Source of the DNA: Lamellibrachia satsuma
Taxonomy: Eukaryota; Annelida; Polychaeta; Sabellida; Siboglinidae
Length of the DNA stretch: 64,000 nucleotides
NCBI GenBank assembly: GCA_033239005.1
Contig: BSQZ01000011.1
Coordinates: 9,805,001 to 9,869,000, forward strand
Direction of reading: 5' to 3'
Shown here: positions 58,458 through 64,000 of the stretch, piece after piece
Layout of the letters: each line of letters starts with the position of its first letter
Position numbering within the stretch: position 1 is the first letter of the stretch
Made by a program: the position numbers and the translations under genes
The notes under the pieces: generated by a model
What the model was told of the DNA's origin: nothing
What the model saw: only the letters and a program-made list of their open reading frames with translations
Database searches by the model: none

Positions 58458-58805
58458 TCATCCATCTTCCGTTGTCACGGCGACCCGTTCTTCTGGGAGT
58501 TTGCAGATGACTCCGGGTGCAACTGCAAGCTTCATCCCGGCGTCTCCCACAGGTGTAGCGTTAAAATTGTCTCCCCCGTAAATTGCAAGTGGTCTTCCAG
58601 TCCCTGCCACTGTCCGGTCATGGTGCCAACTGATGCCTATGCCGACTCCACTTTTTATGAGCAACCCACAGACTGCAGCCGGCGCTGTCACGGCAACACG
58701 TGGCCGTGGCAACCGTAACTGTATCAAGCACACACAAACATAAACAGCCACAGGCAAGCGCCATCTGAAATAGCTGGAGTATTCCAGGTGAATGATCTCA
58801 TCCAT
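58458..58805 (-). CDS. Candidate 115-residue ORF with ideal Kozak start
   Basis: On the minus strand the ATG at 58805 lies in GCCACCATGG, a full Kozak match. The frame encodes MDEIIHLEYSSYFRW, a hydrophobic LPVAVYVCVCLIQL that could be a signal anchor, then VGIGISWHHDRTVAGTGRPL and ends VAVTTEDG, TGA. The region is GC-richer than its surroundings. The opposite strand is also open (58341-58718) and reads a Cys-rich frame (DSGCNCKLHPG, PCHCPVMVP), but without an early ATG. I recognise neither product. Confidence 0.3.
   Translation of the reverse strand: MDEIIHLEYSSYFRWRLPVAVYVCVCLIQLRLPRPRVAVTAPAAVCGLLIKSGVGIGISWHHDRTVAGTGRPLAIYGGDNFNATPVGDAGMKLAVAPGVICKLPEERVAVTTEDG
58700..58713. promoter_or_regulatory. 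RFX X-box match
   Basis: GTGGCC-GT-GGCAAC fits GTNRCC(0-3)RGYAAC. It falls inside the candidate ORF at 58458-58805, where it could instead be coding. Confidence 0.3.
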
Positions 58806-58840
58806 GGTGGCCTATAGTCCCTTGCACAAGTGTCTGTCCT

Positions 58841-58869
58841 TTATCTCTCTGCTCTCTCTCCTCTCTCCC
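58841..58869. repeat. (CT)n-rich tract
   Basis: Short CTCTCTCTC/CTCCTCTCTCC run just upstream (minus sense) of the Kozak-context ATG at 58805. Confidence 0.75.
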
Positions 58870-58879
58870 CATAGTAATA

Positions 58880-60750
58880 CATCTACTTGGATGAAGAAGA
58901 TCCGTACTGTGGAAAGCAGACCACAGAAATCCCACAAGGAATCCAGGGAACAGGGAAAATGCATGGCCATAAGACTTAATTTGTATAAAAATGTTCAGAG
59001 GGCATCCCAAAAGGCAGACCGAGGTATTGGTACAGCACTCAAAGGAGCCATGTACGTAGCCATAAAAAAAATTACTAAACAAAACATTTCCATATCATAT
59101 GCGTAATTGGAAGCAGTATATAATTAAAATGAGAACAATTATTCTGGTCAACCAGGCTTCCTTTCACAGTGCCCCAATTTTCAGAGCATGTGTACAGTTA
59201 GGTTTGAATTCATGAATAATTAGTCTCGCCCATAAACTACAAAGTTGACGTTGAAATGTATATTCTACAAACTTCCTACCATGTTAATTGACTGTTTTCC
59301 ACTCATCATTAATCACCACCAAATCCAGGTACTGGGATCAAATTTAGATCGCATTTAGAAACAACATTTACAAAATATTCTCCAAACTACAGAGAGAATG
59401 TCACCACATATTTATGTATGTAATCCGGCATATTCATGTAATCCCTACTGCATTATATGATATTTTGTCAATGTTTCTTTATGTTGATAAATGTGGCCAC
59501 AAGTCCAGTATCGGTCAGGCTTAAACGGCTATAACTAGCACCTGTATTTTTCAGGGCTACGCAGATCACTTTCCTTTCCGCGCTCATATTTCAGGATCAA
59601 ACGAGACACCCGCTGATTCTCAAACATTCTACAACTGCACAAAACATGTTAGTACAAACTCTGACCTTTACGACAGGCATTTTAGTGAAAGACTCTAGAG
59701 ACACTTACATGGCTAGGACACACCTGTCCATCAATCATTCTGTGGCCAATCAAAACTGTCCAGCTCAGCAGCCAAGCCACACCTCCATGTGGGCTTCTGC
59801 CTTCCCGCCAGAAAGTCACCTGAGAGTCTATATTTAGAAGAGCTGACTTTGGGGTGACATCACGTGGAGGGGGGCGCTGAATGGGGTAATGAAGGGTGTG
59901 TCTCTCACCGACATCATAAAGCAGTTTGTTCATTGTCTGACAGCGAATAAAGAACAACACATACCTGCGACGGCAAACCATTTGACATATTTTATCTGCA
60001 GTGAGTCAGACAGCGCACACATACACACATTCATGTGATGGGTGCAACATTGCTAAACGTATAATTTTTATTTTATTAAATGTGGACATGTCCCCGTAGC
60101 AGGAATATAGACTCATTCAAGTAGTGGAGGGTCACGTTGCATGTGTGTCACATCACCCATGGTTAATATCTAAGGCGTATTCATGATTGTGAATAAAGTG
60201 CGGAATATTTTGAGGTATTACCCCTTTCAAGCATTGTTAAGGCATTATTATATGCTGTTTTTAAACAGGTCAATAGGCACATTTGAGAACTGCAGCATTG
60301 CATGGCTAACTATATATATATATTATTATAAAGCAGTGCAATTGCTATGATGTTTACGGTGGCGATAGCATTGTATAATTTTTGTGGTGTGACAAAATTT
60401 GCGTAATTTATTTACTACACCACTTTAGCCTGTTGGTATATGACCTTCAGATCAGAACCTCCAACTTAAAAGGATTAAATTGGGAATATTCAGCTCTTGG
60501 TATGGAATTTGGTAACATTTGATAGAAACTTCTCTGGAAAAACTTGTAAATTTAATGTTGTTCAAATAATTATGTTCTGGATCCTTCAACTTTATACAAA
60601 ACATCAGGTCCTATTTTTATTGAGGGCAGGGGAAAAATGTACAGGGTATACCAATACTGTCAACATAAAAACAACAATGTTCTTCAACCTTATAGATGGA
60701 AAAGACGTTTGCTACTAAAACAAACCAATATATTCATACACACACAAACA
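58880..60750. other. Gene-free stretch
   Basis: Several short frames (for example 58792-59106 +, 59682-59981 -) have no recognisable product. No repeat family recognised. Confidence 0.4.
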
Positions 60751-60754
60751 AATG

Positions 60755-60925
60755 TGCAGTTAGAGCACCGGACTGGTGTCAATCGAGAGACCGGGGTTCG
60801 AGGCAACCTGCAACTGTTTCGAAACTTAGGCACTTTTATTCATCCCACATTGCCTGTACCGGAAGATATACTTAATTAAAGCCGTTGGTCCCTTCTACCT
60901 GGCGTCTATGTCAGGGGATGTATTT
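60755..60925 (+). mobile_element. tRNA-derived SINE copy
   Basis: CAGTTAGAGCACCGGACTGG and GAGACCGGGGTTCGAGGCAA form a tRNA-like head with B box at about 60794-60804. CTGTTTCGAAACTTAGGCAC, TTCATCCCACATTGCC and AAGCCGTTGGTCCCTTCTAC with TGTCAGGGGATGT follow. It matches the 26842 copy in the last blocks and is cut off before the tail. Confidence 0.75.
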
Positions 60926-60929
60926 AAAA

Positions 60930-61850
60930 AGATGAACGCACACAACCTCAGTGATAGTTCACGTTTAACGCCACGTGCACACACACACACACACTGGGTC
61001 ACAACGGCATGGGAGAAATGCAATAAAATAGCTATAAGGTCAAATCAGTGGGGTGAAAGTATGGGGTCAATTGTCTGGTACTTGTTAGTGCGTGTGTGTC
61101 AGTAGATTACTGACACCTAGTGTTCGAGACAGACACCAGACAGAACTAGACCTTTTGCACAACATCTGGCAATTTTACAAAAGTGGTATGTAAAGGTTGG
61201 AACAACGACTGATCAAGATCAAAGGAAAATTTGTTATGCAATGCCACTATCTTGACAAAAACTATCCAGGACACATTCTTACTGCTACCAAACAGACATC
61301 GATTGTGAATCTAATTCTAGCCCACAAACTAAACTTACATTCTAGTATATGTTATTTCACTGCCAGCTGTACCCACCAGTATAGAAGTTAATGTAATTGT
61401 AATATAGTTTCTGAAATCATAATTTTAATAAATCATGTTTTTTGACAGTGAATAGGTATTCATTGTGCGCATGGTAACACAGTAGTTATTAGTTAGTTAT
61501 ATAGGACATTGGCATCTCAGTCAAGAGCCAATAAAATGGAGAAAACAAGTCAGGCAATCCCACAGTGTGCAAAAAATTACGATTCAATTAAAAAAAAAAA
61601 CCTGTACATTAAATTTTTTTTCTTGTCCTTGACCTTCGGTAGAGCTGCCGATAAATTCTACAATTTAAAAAAAAATCAACATGGAAGATGTTTACTGTCA
61701 TTTGTAACCCAAACCAACTAGATTCAGTGCTGTATGCCGGCGTGTGCATTATGACGCTGCCAACCAGCAATCAGAAATTAAAACCTGTACGCAGTACAAG
61801 TGTCGTACCATTTTTTCCTGTTCATACAAAATTTTCAGGGAGCATAAAAT
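60930..61850. other. Gene-free stretch
   Basis: A (CA)n run lies at 60977-60995. No recognisable product. Confidence 0.4.
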
Positions 61851-61856
61851 TCACAA

Positions 61857-61910
61857 AAGGGGGTACTGTGTTAAGGGGGGTACTGTGTTAAAGGGGGTAC
61901 TGTGTTAAAA
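61857..61910. repeat. 17-bp tandem repeat, three copies
   Basis: GGGGGTACTGTGTTAA repeats three times with small differences. Confidence 0.85.
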
Positions 61911-61914
61911 TCAC

Positions 61915-62770
61915 TAGCACTTTATTCGTATGACATGAACACAGAAGTAAACTAGCAATCTGACTCTGGTAGGCCGACCGACATCATAGTTTGGTTGTTT
62001 GTGAACTGCAAGCAATTCCAAAGATATCTTGGGAAGACCACCATAAGTTGCCATGGCAACAGCATTTCATAGAAATGGGAATAAAACGACAGGCTATTAC
62101 ACAGGCCGCTACAGCAAATACAAAAATGGCCTGGTTATGATATCCGAATGGCAAGGTAATGTACAGCAGGCTACGGCATTCTGTAAATGGACGTCCTCAA
62201 CTCTGTTCTTTTCCACCTAAATGTCTCATAAGTACCTGTGAAAAGTAATTACTACTAATTACAGCAGTTCTGTCCTCTACAACGACTGCACACATTTAGT
62301 AGTGTACGCATGGTGTGACATGAAAAAGGCAACATTGTAAGTACGACATGAAGGTGAATGACTATGAATGTTGTACTGTAGTTGTGCTTACACCTACGTG
62401 AATAATCACAGTCAATCTATATATACCCACCGACCCATGATGATGAGTCATGTCCTCTGTTGTCTAGCAACCCAATAAGTGACATGGCATTTGCTATAAG
62501 AAATCATCCTGATGCATGTTATAGGATGGGCGACCCACTAACACTAAACTGTTACCTTCAGACCCCCACCATCTACACCTGTAGTGGCGCCCCATTAACA
62601 TACCCCAGTGGTTTATGCCTACGTCAACACCGGGGTACCGCACAAAAATCTCTATTTCTTTATTCCGCATAGTAGAGTTTGCATGCACGAGGTTGTGATC
62701 TGGCATGTATGTGTTCAAAGTACCCAAATATTTGTATAAATATTTTATTTATGCATGTATATAAGCCTCT
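61915..62770. other. Gene-free stretch around an X-box
   Basis: Apart from the X-box at 62047 nothing was recognised. Confidence 0.4.
62047..62060. promoter_or_regulatory. Perfect palindromic RFX X-box
   Basis: GTTGCCATGGCAAC is the canonical symmetrical X-box bound by RFX dimers in animals. The next gene start was not found within reach on either side. Confidence 0.5.
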
Positions 62771-62775
62771 GGACC

Positions 62776-62927
62776 TGTATTCTCGAAAGACTTACAAATT
62801 TGTGAGAATGAGAAAACCATTGAGCCTGCGGTCATGTACATTAACATACTGAAAGAAGACGCCGGCTTGGAAAGACAAGATATTAAGATTGGAAAACATG
62901 GAAATTTGTAAGTCTCTCCAGAATACA
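62776..62927. mobile_element. MITE-like element with 26-bp terminal inverted repeats
   Basis: The left end begins TGTATTCTCGAAAGACTTAC (62776-62801); the right end (62902-62927) is its reverse complement at 24 of 26 positions. The 152-bp element has no coding capacity of its own. No clear target-site duplication was read, so the superfamily is open. Confidence 0.75.
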
Positions 62928-62929
62928 AT

Positions 62930-64000
62930 TCATCAAAAGTGAGAAGAACACTTGTCATCATGTTAGTACTACAAAACACGCCAATGCTCACATTGCTGTA
63001 TAAAGTACATCTATTAGGCTACATATGGTAATACAATTTGAACTTGCACCAGCTTAATTGCCCAATGAACAGGCCACTTATAAAAAACACTAATTTGTTG
63101 TAAAATTACTTACACATATACATACACAAACAGTGCAAATAACAGATCAAAAGAGCTATGGCACATTCTAAGAATTGGTCACATTAAGTTACTTGCAATT
63201 AATCAAACTGAACTGATCTGTCATATGGTTTATATTCAAAAGACAGTTTACGACTCTTGACCTGAGACATCAGTAGGCAAATTATTAGTTGTTACAACAG
63301 CGATGTTATCACATTACTGACATTGCAATGCAAGTCAAATTACCGTAATCCAAGTACAAAAAGACATCGTATACCTGAAGTATCACTTCTAAAGATCAAA
63401 GAACACAAAATGCAGGGGGGGCAGGGGGTTGTGTAACTAAACATAACCATCATTTGTTATTGTCATGGTAACATTCCCATGCCACGCCCACCTTCAACAA
63501 CGGGTTCTCCTCAGTGACTGCAATCGGCAAGTATTTTCAGAATCTCGCAGTAATTATTTTGCAATTAAGTACAATTTATTGCAATTTCATGTGTCATAAA
63601 CAGAATTGGGCATTGGAATTCTGATGGTAATTATTATGAATCACGATGAATCAATCAAAAATGAATGCTTCATAACAAACAATTGCTGACATTCTCTGGT
63701 TGACAGGTAGTTTTTGCTATAAGTGCCTGTAGTGTCTTTGTTCATATCTGACTCGACAGCCGCTTTTGTCAGATGTACAATCCAAAACTTGTTTAGGTGT
63801 GCCCCGTTCAAAGTTCATCTTGAGACGGCAAGAGAATCAAGTTGCACAGACAATTCGGAAAACATTATTGCAACTTAATTAGAATAATTCCCCCTCTGGA
63901 ATATTTTTTAAACATTCTCAGAATTTCCCTACAGATCACTGACTTACGTCATTTGTCAACACCGTAATCAAATATGAAAAGTAAATTTCTTATTTCACGG
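62930..64000. other. Gene-free stretch to the window edge
   Basis: AT-rich DNA without recognisable features; a short G-rich GCAGGGGGGGCAGGGGG run lies at about 63412-63428. Confidence 0.45.

Overview
The window looks like AT-rich nuclear DNA from an animal, most likely an invertebrate and plausibly a mollusc or other lophotrochozoan. The evidence is spliced coding exons with GT-AG borders, many tRNA-derived SINE copies, decayed non-LTR retrotransposon ends, two MITE-like elements and a very high load of micro- and minisatellites. Nothing prokaryotic (operons, ribosome binding sites, dense coding) is visible. The taxonomic guess is an inference from overall character, not from a species-specific sequence.

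Only one protein-coding gene can be supported well. It lies on the minus strand at 3941-9447, with four coding exons joined by clean consensus splice sites and matching phases; the start codon and any first exon were not found. It encodes a papain-like NlpC/P60-type domain (DCCGLVRR nucleophile motif, KPGDLVF strand, THVEIW histidine) followed by a long serine-rich, charged tail containing an internal duplication. Weaker coding candidates are an isolated exon at 38631-38833 (+), a possible terminal exon at 49378-49677 (+), a 94-residue ORF with a signal-peptide-like start at 42963-43244 (-), and an ORF at 58458-58805 (-) with an ideal Kozak start. None of these was recognised.

Layout: 0.7-1.2 kb, decayed reverse transcriptase; 3.0-9.5 kb, the NlpC/P60-like gene, with tandem repeats in its 3' flank and introns; 12.2-12.5 kb, a 326-bp MITE; 14.1 and 21.5-21.8 kb, LINE 3' ends; 16.8-17.1 kb, a TGCC/TCTG microsatellite; 20.3-28.9 kb, SINE copies among a 52-bp minisatellite, a 700-bp CCA/CCG array and a 20-bp array; 31.1-32.3 kb, a 79-bp array and a purine-rich complex repeat; 33.5-35.1 kb, an (AT)n tract next to a SINE whose tail has been amplified into thirteen 40-bp units; 35.1-49 kb, mostly unassigned DNA with a few motifs and hairpins; 50.6-54.8 kb, a 41-bp array, the most complete SINE and a 54-bp array; 55-64 kb, unassigned DNA with a 65-bp hairpin, two RFX X-box matches, a SINE and a 152-bp MITE.

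Most other open frames are chance or repeat-derived. No multi-gene pathway can be read from the window. The points most worth follow-up are the animal NlpC/P60-like gene, the SINE-to-satellite conversion, the 67-bp repeat that triplicates a CTCF-like core, and the unrecognised candidate exons.
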